Shown here piece after piece: positions 1 through 8,270 of a DNA stretch of 61,858 bases. The translations under genes were made by a program, and so were the position numbers. The stretch is from Zetaproteobacteria bacterium (GTDB lineage Bacteria > Pseudomonadota > Zetaproteobacteria > Mariprofundales > Mariprofundaceae). The notes under the pieces are model-generated. The model was not told where the DNA came from, searched no databases, and saw only the letters and a list, made by a program, of their open reading frames with translations. Positions within the stretch are counted from its first letter, which is position 1. Each line of letters starts with the position of its first letter. Location of the stretch: NCBI GenBank assembly GCA_002753275.1, contig PEAA01000009.1, positions 1 through 61,858 on the forward strand, in the 5' to 3' direction.

Positions 1-681
1 ATAGATACTAAGCCCAGAGCCTGCACCAGAACCCATTGCAATCATTAAGGTTTGATCAAGTGTGAGAAGTCCTGCTGAGGTCATCGTAACGGCGATAACG
101 GTGACCGTCGCAGAGGATTGCGCAACCAAGGCCAGTAATGCACCGATCAAAAAGGCCTGCGTAAAAGAGCTGGCGGAAAAAGTGAGTGCGGCATGCACCC
201 ACGCAATATCATTCAGAGGAGCGGCTCCGCTTTTGATAAGAAAAAGCCCAAGGAACAGAATCCCTATTCCGAATAGCGCGCCCACCAAATGACGGAAGCG
301 TTCATCTCGATCATAATCAAAATAGTGTAATAAACCAACCACACCAAGCAGGTAGAGGATCATCAAGTGAATATCTATGGTCGCCAACAATACCAACACC
401 GAGGTGCCGACATTACTCCATGCCACAATCGGCAACGCCCGCTGCACCTGAACCATCCCGGAAGATACCATGGAGACCACGATAAAAGTGACGGCACTGG
501 TGCTCTGTGTGATCGCACCAAAGAGGGTGCCGATCAAAGCCGCCATTGCGGAATGCCGCGTCGTTTGCGCCATCCACATGCGGACCTTTCGCCCACTCAT
601 GCGCTTCAGATTTTCGCTAATCGCTTTGATTCCAACAAAGAACAGGCCCAAGCCAGCAAATATGGTCGCAAAAATCTCCAT
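1..681 (-). CDS. Na/Pi cotransporter family protein, C-terminus cut by window edge
   Basis: This inner-membrane transporter belongs to the Na+-dependent phosphate symporter (NptA/PhoU-linked) family. I translated the reverse strand from the ATG at 679-681; the frame stays open to base 1, giving 227 residues with no stop. Two inverted-repeat signature segments are visible: QSTSAVTF near residue 59 and QSSATVTV near residue 190. The paired QSSS/QSTS-like motifs are the family hallmark. The protein starts MEIFATIFAGLGLFFVG and is rich in hydrophobic helices. The rest, including any PhoU-like cytoplasmic tail, lies outside the window. It sits 81 bases after the acetolactate decarboxylase gene and may be the last gene of that operon. 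No strong ribosome binding site is visible. The family is certain; the transported ion is inferred. Confidence 0.85.
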   Translation of the reverse strand, partial: MEIFATIFAGLGLFFVGIKAISENLKRMSGRKVRMWMAQTTRHSAMAALIGTLFGAITQSTSAVTFIVVSMVSSGMVQVQRALPIVAWSNVGTSVLVLLATIDIHLMILYLLGVVGLLHYFDYDRDERFRHLVGALFGIGILFLGLFLIKSGAAPLNDIAWVHAALTFSASSFTQAFLIGALLALVAQSSATVTVIAVTMTSAGLLTLDQTLMIAMGSGAGSGLSIY

Positions 682-762
682 CTAATAATGGGCCCTGTTA
701 AGCCAATACCGAGGATCAATCAATACGGTTTTGCTCTCGCCGGCTCCATCGCACGCAACAAA

Positions 763-1596
763 TCAATGCTCCGCCTCTTGCAGATCCTGATTCAAGTCCC
801 GCGTAAACTCCGCCGTTAAATAATCGAGCGTCATAGGCAGCCCAACTTCCAAACGCGACAATTGCTGAATACCAATGCGGATGGAGCGCGTTTTACACGC
901 CAGCAGATGACCGCCATGCTGATGGTCAGCCGTAAGAAAATGGAGGTGGTAACCTGGAACCGTCAATGACTCCATGAAGGATGGCGTCCAGTAACCCGCC
1001 ATCACCCCTTCAATCTGCTCAAATTCAAATTCGGGCTGCTCGCGCGCCACTTCAACCAACGGGCGGTAACTCTCTTGCCGCGGCACCGAACGCGTTTTGA
1101 CATAACTAAAATGGCCTTCAATACGAATGGCATAAATCATGTTTAAGGAAGGAATCATCCGCTCCAACAGTTCGGTAAGCTGTTTAAAATCAAGTTCCTG
1201 TTCAATCAACTCTTCACTATTGGGAGTAAAAAAGGTGACGCATGCGAACGGCGTATGGACCGTAGGCTCAACCGCATAGGCTTGACCATCTGATTTCAGT
1301 TGAAAAACCTTACCATCAAGCACCACCATTTCACCATCAAGTTGATTAAAAGTTCCCAGACCAAAATCACCATGCTCTAAAATTTCGGAAATTTGCGTAT
1401 TTTCCTCATAAATTCCCTCGACCAAAGCATTCACAGGAGCAGAGACATAGAGCGAAGGACTATCTGCCTTGACGGCCAAACCACGACGCAACATTTGTTC
1501 AAGAATCAATGCTGGAGATTCTCCCGTGGCTTGCGCCCGTAAAGCAAGCGACTGGCGTAGTGAATCAGGAAGTGCTGCGAACAGATCGGACACCAT
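763..1596 (-). CDS. budA: Acetolactate decarboxylase with N-terminal extension
   Basis: It should convert 2-acetolactate to acetoin and CO2. The central and C-terminal part matches the family: HGDFGLGTF followed by LDGEMVVLDG in the first half, and a metal-binding cluster near residues 215-232 with YHLHFLTADHQHGGHLL, whose histidines would bind zinc. Residues 1-45 are unusual. LPDSLRQSLALRAQATGESP and what follows look like a short helical, ribbon-helix-helix-like segment before the decarboxylase fold starts at about residue 48. The gene begins 3 bases after the STAS gene, so it is probably co-translated with the switch proteins. No acetolactate synthase is nearby, so the substrate must come from branched-chain amino acid synthesis or elsewhere. 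The family call is firm; a regulatory role for the extension is a guess. Confidence 0.9.
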   Translation of the reverse strand: MVSDLFAALPDSLRQSLALRAQATGESPALILEQMLRRGLAVKADSPSLYVSAPVNALVEGIYEENTQISEILEHGDFGLGTFNQLDGEMVVLDGKVFQLKSDGQAYAVEPTVHTPFACVTFFTPNSEELIEQELDFKQLTELLERMIPSLNMIYAIRIEGHFSYVKTRSVPRQESYRPLVEVAREQPEFEFEQIEGVMAGYWTPSFMESLTVPGYHLHFLTADHQHGGHLLACKTRSIRIGIQQLSRLEVGLPMTLDYLTAEFTRDLNQDLQEAEH

Positions 1597-1599
1597 CTT

Positions 1600-1977
1600 C
1601 TACTGCCCTGCGGCAGCAATCGCTGCATTTGTGCCATCCAGAACATTGAGAATCGTTAAAAAACCACTGATCTCAAATACTTCGCGAATATGCGTTTGCA
1701 TACCGCTTAATACCAACTTACCCGATGCCACCTTAATCCGTTTGGCTGCCATTAAAATTACTCGCAAGCCTGCGCTTGAGATATAATTAAGCTGACTAAA
1801 ATCAATCACCAACCGCACACGCCCTTGCGCAATTTGTCCCAGAAGATCCTGCTCAAAGGTCTGCGCTGTCATACTGTCCAATTTTCCCGCAAGAGAAATG
1901 AGCATCACCTCTCCGTGCGTCTCTTTCATCATGATCAAGCTACGATCATTATTTTCATTTAAATTTGCGTCATTCAT
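1600..1977 (-). CDS. STAS-domain anti-sigma factor antagonist (SpoIIAA/RsbV-like)
   Basis: This is a 125-residue single STAS domain. The segment VIDFSQLNYISSAGLRVIL carries the conserved phosphorylatable serine of the family, probably Ser68. About 20 extra N-terminal residues precede the first strand. In partner switching, the unphosphorylated antagonist sequesters an anti-sigma/kinase protein; the kinase phosphorylates it and a PP2C phosphatase removes the phosphate. Both partners are encoded immediately upstream, at 1992-2414 and 2401-3993, so the three form a complete switch. It lies 14 bases after the kinase gene. The downstream target (sigma factor, diguanylate cyclase or other effector) is not identifiable here. 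Confidence 0.9.
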   Translation of the reverse strand: MNDANLNENNDRSLIMMKETHGEVMLISLAGKLDSMTAQTFEQDLLGQIAQGRVRLVIDFSQLNYISSAGLRVILMAAKRIKVASGKLVLSGMQTHIREVFEISGFLTILNVLDGTNAAIAAAGQ

Positions 1978-1991
1978 TGATGCTATCCTCC

Positions 1992-2414
1992 CTATAATTC
2001 ATTGGTAATGCGCATGCCAAGGCGCAAAATATTGGTATTATCACAGCGCTCATAGTGCAAATCATCCATCATCTGCTGCATAAAGTAGATACCAAGGCCA
2101 CCAATGGCACGATCTTCAAGCGCACTTTCAAGATCTGGCTCCGCTTGATCCAGCGGATTAAAGGCGATGCCCTGATCTCGCAATTCACAACGAATGGTTG
2201 TATCGACACATTCAAGGGTAAGATGAATATGATGCGTGCTACCCTCAGGATAAGCATAGTGCACCAGATTGGTGACCAGTTCATCAAGCACCAGATTCAG
2301 ATGAAAACTTTGTTTCATGCCAAGCCCACATACATCGGCCATCGCTTCCACAGCTTGCGCAATGCGAGACAATTCACTTAAATCATTGCGTAAGAGTAAT
2401 TCAATCCGCTGCAT
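1992..2414 (-). CDS. Anti-sigma factor-type serine kinase (RsbW/SpoIIAB-like)
   Basis: This 140-residue GHKL/HATPase domain protein is predicted to phosphorylate the STAS antagonist and bind the switch target. The N-box LDELVTNLVHYAYPEG lies at about residues 43-58, with the Glu and Asn of the ATP-Mg site, and the glycine-rich lid AIGGLGIYFMQQ lies near the C-terminus. I chose the ATG at 2412-2414 because it overlaps the upstream phosphatase stop by 14 bases and gives the normal family length. A longer reading frame to 2465 would lie inside the phosphatase gene. No sigma factor gene is in the window, so the final output of the switch is unknown. Confidence 0.88.
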   Translation of the reverse strand: MQRIELLLRNDLSELSRIAQAVEAMADVCGLGMKQSFHLNLVLDELVTNLVHYAYPEGSTHHIHLTLECVDTTIRCELRDQGIAFNPLDQAEPDLESALEDRAIGGLGIYFMQQMMDDLHYERCDNTNILRLGMRITNEL

Positions 2415-3993
2415 AACGGCTCCGTACCGATGGGATAAAATCCAGCGCCATACAAGTAATATCATCAGCCAACGGTCGGCCCTGAGAAAAGTGATGCAGC
2501 TGCGTCATCACAGTTTCTATCAACTGTTGGGTATCCTCGGTGCGATGTTCTCTTAACAATGCTTCCAAACGATCCTCACCAAACAACTGATTTTCAATAT
2601 CAAAAGCTTCCGTGACTCCATCAGTAAACATAAACAGCCGATCACCCGCGTCCAATTGTAATCGATGTTGTTGATAAGGCAGCTCCGGCATAATACCCAG
2701 TGCCATGCCTCCTGTTGTAGGAAGGGAGATCATCGAATCCCCTCGTTGCAACAAAGGTGGATTGTGCCCGCCATTGGCATAGATAAGCTCGCCCGTACGG
2801 GTATTGAGCAGTGCATAAAATACAGTGACAAACAACTCCAGCGGATTCTGTTCACAAAGATGATCATTAAGCTGCGCCAAAACCGCCTCGGGTGAATCGC
2901 CATTACGGGCAATCCCTCGTAATTGCGTACGCGAGACCGCCATAAAAAAGGCCGCAGGCACCCCTTTCCCCGAAACATCCGCCATCACCAAACCGAGATG
3001 ATCCTGACCAATGGAGAACATATCATAAAAGTCACCGCCCATTTCACGCGCGGGTTCCATTTGAGCATACAGCTGACAGTGACCTACATTGGGAAAATGG
3101 GTTGGCAGAATTGAGATCTGCAGCGTACGGGCAATTTCCAATTCATCTTGAATCTGCTGATGTGCCGCTTGCAACTGCGCATTTTTTTCAGCAACCTCAG
3201 CTGCGCGCCGCGCTTTGTCATCATCGGCTTGAATCAAGGCCTGGCGCATTTTCTCCAGTGCAATTAACACGCCCCCCGCTTCATCCTGCTTATGGACATG
3301 AATATCAAAATTAAATTCGCCATTGGCGATCCGCGTGGCGATTTCCTCTGCCTCTTTCAACGGCCTTTTCATGCGAATAATCATAAACATGAAGATCACC
3401 AGTGAAGAGATTCCCGCAGTAATCGCCGAAATAAACAGATCTTTTTTTAACGCGTTATCAATCGCTTGATCGGACTCTGCCAGTGAATACCCAATACGAA
3501 TCGCGCCATTCACACTCCCTTCAGGAACATGGTGACAATTAAAGCAATTGACACCATTATAATCTTTGACCGGCTTCCACGGTCTCACCATTGTTAAAAT
3601 GCGCTGACCATTCTGCTCTGCGATCTCAATAATATCTTCACCACGAAGTGCGCGCGCATCCCATTCATCCAAAGGCTGCTCATCATCAAAACCTGGGCCA
3701 AACTGCCCATTCACCGGTTCACCGCGAATCACCCGCGCTTCGACCACATTGGGCATGGTGTTAATTTTATGTTTAACCACCCGATTGCGCTCATCCATAT
3801 TTCCCGTCAGCATCAAGGTATTGAGCATCTCAAAATAGCCTTGGTTAAGCGAATAGGCTTGCGAAACGGCATCTTCCAAAGCCTGTAGCTTTTGATGTTG
3901 ATAACCCGTCCATCCAGTCACAAAAATCCCCAGTGCCGCAATCAGCCCTGCAACTGCAGCAACTTGAATAATCAACGATGACTTTTTAAACAT
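2401..3993 (-). CDS. Membrane PP2C-type phosphatase with periplasmic c-heme sensor domain and HAMP
   Basis: About 530 residues. In order: TM1 (about 8-28); a periplasmic sensor region (30-180) containing CFNCH at 150-154, a CxxCH heme c attachment motif followed by PEGSVNGAIRIGYSL; TM2 (about 186-206); HAMP (208-258); a coiled coil (258-292); and a SpoIIE/RsbU-type PP2C domain with GGDFYD (319-324), ADVSGKG (338-344) and FTDGVTEA near the end. The sensor resembles the c-heme PAS-like periplasmic domains known from Geobacter chemoreceptors. It should dephosphorylate the STAS protein in response to a redox or gaseous signal. The ATG at 3991-3993 sits 2 bases after the transporter stop; a longer frame to 4062 would lie inside that gene. 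Domain calls are firm; the ligand is inferred. Confidence 0.88.
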   Translation of the reverse strand: MFKKSSLIIQVAAVAGLIAALGIFVTGWTGYQHQKLQALEDAVSQAYSLNQGYFEMLNTLMLTGNMDERNRVVKHKINTMPNVVEARVIRGEPVNGQFGPGFDDEQPLDEWDARALRGEDIIEIAEQNGQRILTMVRPWKPVKDYNGVNCFNCHHVPEGSVNGAIRIGYSLAESDQAIDNALKKDLFISAITAGISSLVIFMFMIIRMKRPLKEAEEIATRIANGEFNFDIHVHKQDEAGGVLIALEKMRQALIQADDDKARRAAEVAEKNAQLQAAHQQIQDELEIARTLQISILPTHFPNVGHCQLYAQMEPAREMGGDFYDMFSIGQDHLGLVMADVSGKGVPAAFFMAVSRTQLRGIARNGDSPEAVLAQLNDHLCEQNPLELFVTVFYALLNTRTGELIYANGGHNPPLLQRGDSMISLPTTGGMALGIMPELPYQQHRLQLDAGDRLFMFTDGVTEAFDIENQLFGEDRLEALLREHRTEDTQQLIETVMTQLHHFSQGRPLADDITCMALDFIPSVRSRYAAD

Positions 3994-3995
3994 GG

Positions 3996-5273
3996 TTAAC
4001 GCAAGACCAACTGTAACAAATAAATGGCCGAAAATCCGGATAAAAAGAGCAGACCAACCCAACTCAATGCCATCATTTTTTTACCGGGTCTCGCCTCAAG
4101 GGGCACCATCGCGGAATTGACCACGCGCATATTCAAATAAGCAAGGATGGGAGCGGTCAGGAAGGACATGGTTGTCGCAAAAGCAACCAGTGAGGATAAG
4201 CTTAAATATTGCCCTGCATAAAGAAGCGCCATTGCCCCTGCAATCGTAAATATCACCCAAAAGGGGTAGGAGCGTTCATCGTCATCATGATCATAACGGA
4301 TCAACGAAAGCGATTTTGCACAGACACGGCCATAGGCATCCAGACAGGTAATGGTGGTAGAAGCCATCGTCGCCAGTGCTGCAAAACCAACCAAATATTT
4401 GCTCCACGCACCTATGCTATCCGTGTACATTCCAATCACGGTCGCAGCAAATTTACCCGCCGACATTGCTGAAAAATCCACCCCGGTATTGTACATCATC
4501 AATGCGCCCATCGCCAAAAAACCAAGCGCCAATACGGCCGTTCCGACATAACCAATATTGAAATCAAGCAGGGCATTTTTCAACGATGTCGCATCAGGGT
4601 TCTCTTTATGCTTCTCGGTGGTCCAAATCGAGCTCCAGACCGAAACATCAATCGCCGATGGCATCCAGCCCATCAAGGGAATTAAAAACAAAATCGCCAA
4701 CTCATTTTCAAACAGCGAGCGTGGATTGAAGGTCGATTCAATCACGGCAAACCGTGCTGTATCATACACATTCTCAAAGGCAATGATCACCGCAGCAAGC
4801 GTGGCAAACGCAAGCAAAATGATCATATATTTAATCACACGATCCAGTGCCGAGTAACGCCCCAACAACAAAATTATCATGCCGAACAACAAGATCAACA
4901 GGCTTACCATCTGTGCTGAAAGCGATTGCAGATCAAACAAATAAATGACCAACCCTGCCGTAACAATGGTTACCACGCCCTGAATAATAAACATCGTCAA
5001 CAAGGTGAGTGCCAGATAAAGATAAAAGGCCCAGTGGCCCAATTTCCGATACCCTGTCATCAGGGTGTGCCCTGTCGCTGCGGCAAAGCGTGGGCCAAAC
5101 TCAAAAAAGGGATATTTCAATAAATTGGCCAAAATCACCACCAAAAGCATCGAAAAGCCAAATCTCGCCCCTGCTTGGGTCGATTGCACAAGATGGGAGA
5201 CACCTACTGCGGCCCCCGCCCAGAGCAATCCAGGCCCCAACATCGATAAAAAGTGTGTGATTTTATTCATCAT
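3996..5273 (-). CDS. Nramp-family divalent metal transporter (divergent clade)
   Basis: This 425-residue polytopic inner-membrane protein has about 11 hydrophobic helices. It starts after a purine-rich GGGGGGAG ribosome binding site and heads the leftward operon. The first helix reads GPGLLWAGAAVGVSHLVQST. It lacks the canonical DPGN metal-binding motif of MntH, and the sixth-helix region reads MGWMPSAIDVSVW rather than MPHN. It therefore belongs to a divergent Nramp-related group whose metal specificity cannot be read from the sequence; Mn2+ or Fe2+ is the default expectation. Its link to a heme-sensing switch suggests a role in metal or redox homeostasis, which is inference. Confidence 0.85.
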   Translation of the reverse strand: MMNKITHFLSMLGPGLLWAGAAVGVSHLVQSTQAGARFGFSMLLVVILANLLKYPFFEFGPRFAAATGHTLMTGYRKLGHWAFYLYLALTLLTMFIIQGVVTIVTAGLVIYLFDLQSLSAQMVSLLILLFGMIILLLGRYSALDRVIKYMIILLAFATLAAVIIAFENVYDTARFAVIESTFNPRSLFENELAILFLIPLMGWMPSAIDVSVWSSIWTTEKHKENPDATSLKNALLDFNIGYVGTAVLALGFLAMGALMMYNTGVDFSAMSAGKFAATVIGMYTDSIGAWSKYLVGFAALATMASTTITCLDAYGRVCAKSLSLIRYDHDDDERSYPFWVIFTIAGAMALLYAGQYLSLSSLVAFATTMSFLTAPILAYLNMRVVNSAMVPLEARPGKKMMALSWVGLLFLSGFSAIYLLQLVLR

Positions 5274-5293
5274 CTCCCCCCCTTACACAAATC

Positions 5294-5324
5294 TTATTAC
5301 TAATCCCATATCAATGACTGTCAA
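5294..5324 (-). promoter_or_regulatory. Candidate sigma-70 promoter of the Nramp-phosphatase operon
   Basis: On the reverse strand, TTGACA (5319-5324) is a perfect -35 box. It is followed after 16 bases by TAGTAA (5297-5302), or after 19 bases by TAATAA (5294-5299). It lies in the only untranslated gap (115 bases) before the operon, 20-50 bases upstream of the start codon. Confidence 0.45.
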
Positions 5325-5388
5325 TCATCGATTCAAGACTCAACAACTCCATGAAATCAATGAAAAAAATCTTATCGTGTGCAATCTA

Positions 5389-6309
5389 TCAAAGTTCCAT
5401 GCGCTCTATCACTGTCACCGCCGTTCCCATGCGCTGTAAAATGTATACTTCACGACAATGGCTACGATCAAACAACGCGTCGGTTTGCACCCGGAAGTAT
5501 CCACTGGAAACGGTTAAACGGACGAAGTTTGCGCCCGCATCACCCAAGGCCCAAGGCTGTTGCTGTAAAAGCGTTAATGAATCATAAGGACGCCCATCCA
5601 CCACCCCCATCGCATCAGCATCGAGCATATTGGGGAACAGAGCCTGCAGCACTTGCGGCGATGCGGTATTTATGTTTATAGGTGATAACGCGCCTGCTTC
5701 AATCGGCCAGACACCCACAAAAGGGCTCAATTTTTCAAAAGTTTTTCGGTCAAATCCCTTAACCAACAACAGTTCATTGAGATGATCCAAGCGGGCATTT
5801 TTTACACGATAATCTTGCGCGTAATAGGCACTATCTTCTGCCCCCATTGCCCCTGTAGATTCTTGATCGCTATCCAGCCAATCACACAAAGCATCAACGA
5901 GAGAGGGATCTAACTCAAGCAGGGTAAAAAGACGCTTCACAATCACCACCTGCGTAGGGTGTACCCCCCCTTGATCATCAACCAAATCGTTCAAATTGAT
6001 CAACCGATTCATGTCGATAATTTGACCCGACAACATCCCCCCATCGACAGGAAATGGCGGTGCCTCTTGCGCCCACTGCTCAGTCAAATCATCAACACCA
6101 CCAAGGCGTGCATCTTCCCGTAGCCCCAAGCGCGCCAAGTTCATTGCCGATTCACTCGCCAAGTGGGCCTTGGCACTGGCGACCATATTTTCAGCCCTGC
6201 GCAGTGCAATCATATCTTCATAAGCTGCGGTTACCGCCCAGGTAGAAATCAATGCCACCAACGCAAGCACCACAATCAACGCAATGCCACGCTCATGATT
6301 CACTGGCAT
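5389..6309 (-). CDS. gspK: Type II secretion minor pseudopilin GspK
   Basis: GspK caps the T2SS pseudopilus tip. The N-terminus HERGIALIVVLALV shows a prepilin peptidase site (Gly-Ile) followed by a hydrophobic helix. The usual Glu5 is absent, as expected for GspK. It is about 306 residues long, like other GspK, and has the helical insert domain (for example LCDWLDSDQE and ININTASPQVLQALF). I chose the ATG at 6307-6309, 28 bases after gspJ, because it gives a normal short leader; longer frames run into gspJ. No clear ribosome binding site precedes it. It is the last gene of the secretion operon, and a 115-base gap follows. Confidence 0.9.
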   Translation of the reverse strand: MPVNHERGIALIVVLALVALISTWAVTAAYEDMIALRRAENMVASAKAHLASESAMNLARLGLREDARLGGVDDLTEQWAQEAPPFPVDGGMLSGQIIDMNRLINLNDLVDDQGGVHPTQVVIVKRLFTLLELDPSLVDALCDWLDSDQESTGAMGAEDSAYYAQDYRVKNARLDHLNELLLVKGFDRKTFEKLSPFVGVWPIEAGALSPININTASPQVLQALFPNMLDADAMGVVDGRPYDSLTLLQQQPWALGDAGANFVRLTVSSGYFRVQTDALFDRSHCREVYILQRMGTAVTVIERMEL

Positions 6310-6337
6310 TTGTCGATGCTGAAGTTGATGATGATGA

Positions 6338-6910
6338 TTAATAGGCAATGGGTATATTCCATTCACGCGTATGCTTCGCATCGCCAACCCGCACACGCAC
6401 AGCAACCAACTGATCCCTTGCCATGCCGCTCTGCTCATCCCATCGCTCGAGCCACTCGCCCTGTTTGTTCAACAGTGCAACATCCAAGGATTGAATATTA
6501 GCAAAGTTCCAAGCGATCGGCTCAAAACCGCTGCGCGCCAATGCCGGCACCGATTCACGCACCAGTTGCATCGCCTCCTCATCAATGGCGTAACGAACCC
6601 AAGTCAAACCAACCTGCCCCGGCTCTTGTACCAAGATGGTCAGCTGATCAAAATGATTCTCACCGCGAGGATCGGAAGTAAGTGCAACGGGGGACCATGC
6701 GCGATTCTGTGAGTGCGTCACCCCTGAGATATCTTGCCGTAACTGCCGAGCAAGCCACTGCTCGGACTCCAAACGATCACGCTCTGCTTGCAATTGTTGA
6801 AAGCCATCACCGCCAATAGCAAGCGCGCCATACGCCACCGCCGTAATTAAGGCAAACAGCGCCATCGCCAGCAACACCTCAATCAGCGTAAAACCTGCTT
6901 CGCGCTTCAC
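6338..6910 (-). CDS. gspJ: Type II secretion minor pseudopilin GspJ
   Basis: A 190-residue pseudopilin. The very short leader MKREAG precedes FTLIEVLLAMALFALI, with the cleavage-site glycine and Glu5 in place. The globular part carries WSPVAL-type and RYAIDEEAMQLVRE segments typical of GspJ. It starts at a GTG that overlaps the gspI stop by 4 bases (GTGA), so translation is probably coupled. With GspI and GspK it should form the pseudopilus tip complex in the periplasm. Confidence 0.88.
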   Translation of the reverse strand: MKREAGFTLIEVLLAMALFALITAVAYGALAIGGDGFQQLQAERDRLESEQWLARQLRQDISGVTHSQNRAWSPVALTSDPRGENHFDQLTILVQEPGQVGLTWVRYAIDEEAMQLVRESVPALARSGFEPIAWNFANIQSLDVALLNKQGEWLERWDEQSGMARDQLVAVRVRVGDAKHTREWNIPIAY

Positions 6911-7269
6911 TGTTTTTCCCGATATAAAAAGAGTGTCAGTTCGGGTTGATCAACCATCGAGACCGCAATATTTTGCCGCATAAATCCCGGTAGCGTCGTC
7001 ACCTCACTCCAGAGCCGCCAATGCAGTGTATAACCATCCACCTCTAAATCGCCCTCTTGCTCCTCCGATGAAGTGAGTGGTTTTAAACGCTGCTGCTGCA
7101 ATAGATCCATGGCACGATCAAGCATCAAGGCATGCGCCGCCAAATCGCGTTGAATATCGGAAGATGCCCCCACCCGCCCGATCAGTGCCGTCAACGCAAC
7201 TGCAGCAATACTCAATGCCACCAACACTTCAATTAGCGTAAAGCCCCGCTCTTTTTGCTGTTGATGCAT
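6907..7269 (-). CDS. gspI: Type II secretion minor pseudopilin GspI
   Basis: A pseudopilin of about 120 residues with the leader MHQQQKERG, then FTLIEVLVALSIAAVAL, retaining the Gly cleavage site and Glu5. The C-terminal part (YTLHWRLWSEVTTLPGFMRQ) fits GspI. I prefer the ATG at 7267-7269, 16 bases after gspH, because it gives a typical leader. An ATG at 7296 overlapping gspH is also possible. GspI nucleates the tip complex with GspJ and GspK. Confidence 0.88.
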   Translation of the reverse strand: MHQQQKERGFTLIEVLVALSIAAVALTALIGRVGASSDIQRDLAAHALMLDRAMDLLQQQRLKPLTSSEEQEGDLEVDGYTLHWRLWSEVTTLPGFMRQNIAVSMVDQPELTLFLYREKQ

Positions 7270-7285
7270 CCGTGCGGTGCGAACA

Positions 7286-7840
7286 TCAATGCGCATCGAC
7301 TGACCGTAAACGAATGCCACCTGGCCCTGGGCGAACCTCAAGATGCTGCTCGGTAATCGCATTATTTTGGGGAAATGCTAAAACAATATCACTTAACGGA
7401 ATACGGTTCCCCGGTTGAAAAATGATTGAACCCACAACCTCAACCGACGAATCCCCATCCGCCATGGGTGCACTTGATACCATCGCATCCGAAAGCGTCT
7501 CTGAACCATGAAAGGCAATCGCGGCATGTTGTAGTGCTGAGATATTCACGCCTGTTTGCAATTGATAGTGCACAAAGGGTGACTCCGCGATGGGCAACCA
7601 CTTCTGCTCAGCATCCAATTGTTCAAAGTGGTAACCACCCTTTTCAGCAACAAAACGCACCGGCTCGCCTTTTAACTCCACCTCTTCCGCCAATAGGCGC
7701 AGTGTTTGCTGTAAGCGGCGACTCTCATCACGCAGGGTTGAGGCATCATCGACAACCAAACTTGGTACAACCAGTGCCACCGAAAGCCCCATAATCATGA
7801 TCACCATCATTATCTCTAAAAGAGTGAAGCCGCGCTGCAT
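7286..7840 (-). CDS. gspH: Type II secretion minor pseudopilin GspH
   Basis: A 184-residue pseudopilin. The leader is only MQRG before FTLLEIMMVIMIMGLSVAL. The C-terminal region ends in IRLRSVDAH and contains the GspH-like ITEQHLEVRPGPGGI. I start at the ATG 7838-7840; a TTG two codons upstream gives almost the same protein. It lies 28 bases downstream of gspG. GspH is thought to join the tip complex to the main pseudopilus. Confidence 0.85.
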   Translation of the reverse strand: MQRGFTLLEIMMVIMIMGLSVALVVPSLVVDDASTLRDESRRLQQTLRLLAEEVELKGEPVRFVAEKGGYHFEQLDAEQKWLPIAESPFVHYQLQTGVNISALQHAAIAFHGSETLSDAMVSSAPMADGDSSVEVVGSIIFQPGNRIPLSDIVLAFPQNNAITEQHLEVRPGPGGIRLRSVDAH

Positions 7841-7868
7841 CAGCAATCACAGCATGCGCGCTGCAAAT

Positions 7869-8270
7869 TCACGACGATTTGCTCTCCCAATTGCCAATAT
7901 CGGCATCAATCCCTGATCCACCCATTTGACCATCGGCACCGTAAGAGAGAATATCAAAATCACCATGCACACCTGGAGCCAAATAGATGAAATCACGCCC
8001 CCACGCATCCTTGGGCATGGTGTCCAGATAGCGTTTGGAGCCATTCACCAAAATGGCCAACCCTTCGGAAGAGCTGGGGTAATGGCCTTGTTGCAGACGG
8101 TAAAGCTTTAAGGCTTGAGCGATATTTTGCATCTGAACCTTGGTTGTCTCCACCTTCGCCTCATCGGCGCGATCGGCAAAACGCGGTGCCACCAGTGCCG
8201 CAAGCACCCCAATAATCACCAACACCACCATAATTTCTAACAGCGTAAAGCCGCGTTCATTCTGTTTCAT
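7869..8270 (-). CDS. gspG: Type II secretion major pseudopilin GspG
   Basis: This is the main pseudopilus subunit, 133 residues. MKQNERG then FTLLEIMVVLVIIGVLAALV gives the class III leader, cleavage Gly and Glu5. Family features follow: YRLQQGHYPSSSEGL, DAWGRDFIY and SYGADGQMGGSG, the last being the calcium-site region of GspG. An AAGGAG box 8 bases upstream selects the ATG at 8268-8270 rather than the GTG at 8279. The start overlaps the end of the YidD-like gene by 14 bases. Confidence 0.95.
   Translation of the reverse strand: MKQNERGFTLLEIMVVLVIIGVLAALVAPRFADRADEAKVETTKVQMQNIAQALKLYRLQQGHYPSSSEGLAILVNGSKRYLDTMPKDAWGRDFIYLAPGVHGDFDILSYGADGQMGGSGIDADIGNWESKSS

Noticed and set aside
62-819. 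Forward-strand open frames at 62-292, 367-819 and 470-685
   Set aside because: They lie opposite the transporter frame at 1-681, which carries clear family motifs; the forward frames have none.
5274-5388. Metal riboswitch (yybP-ykoY type) before the Nramp gene
   Set aside because: The leader is short and I see none of the conserved riboswitch core.
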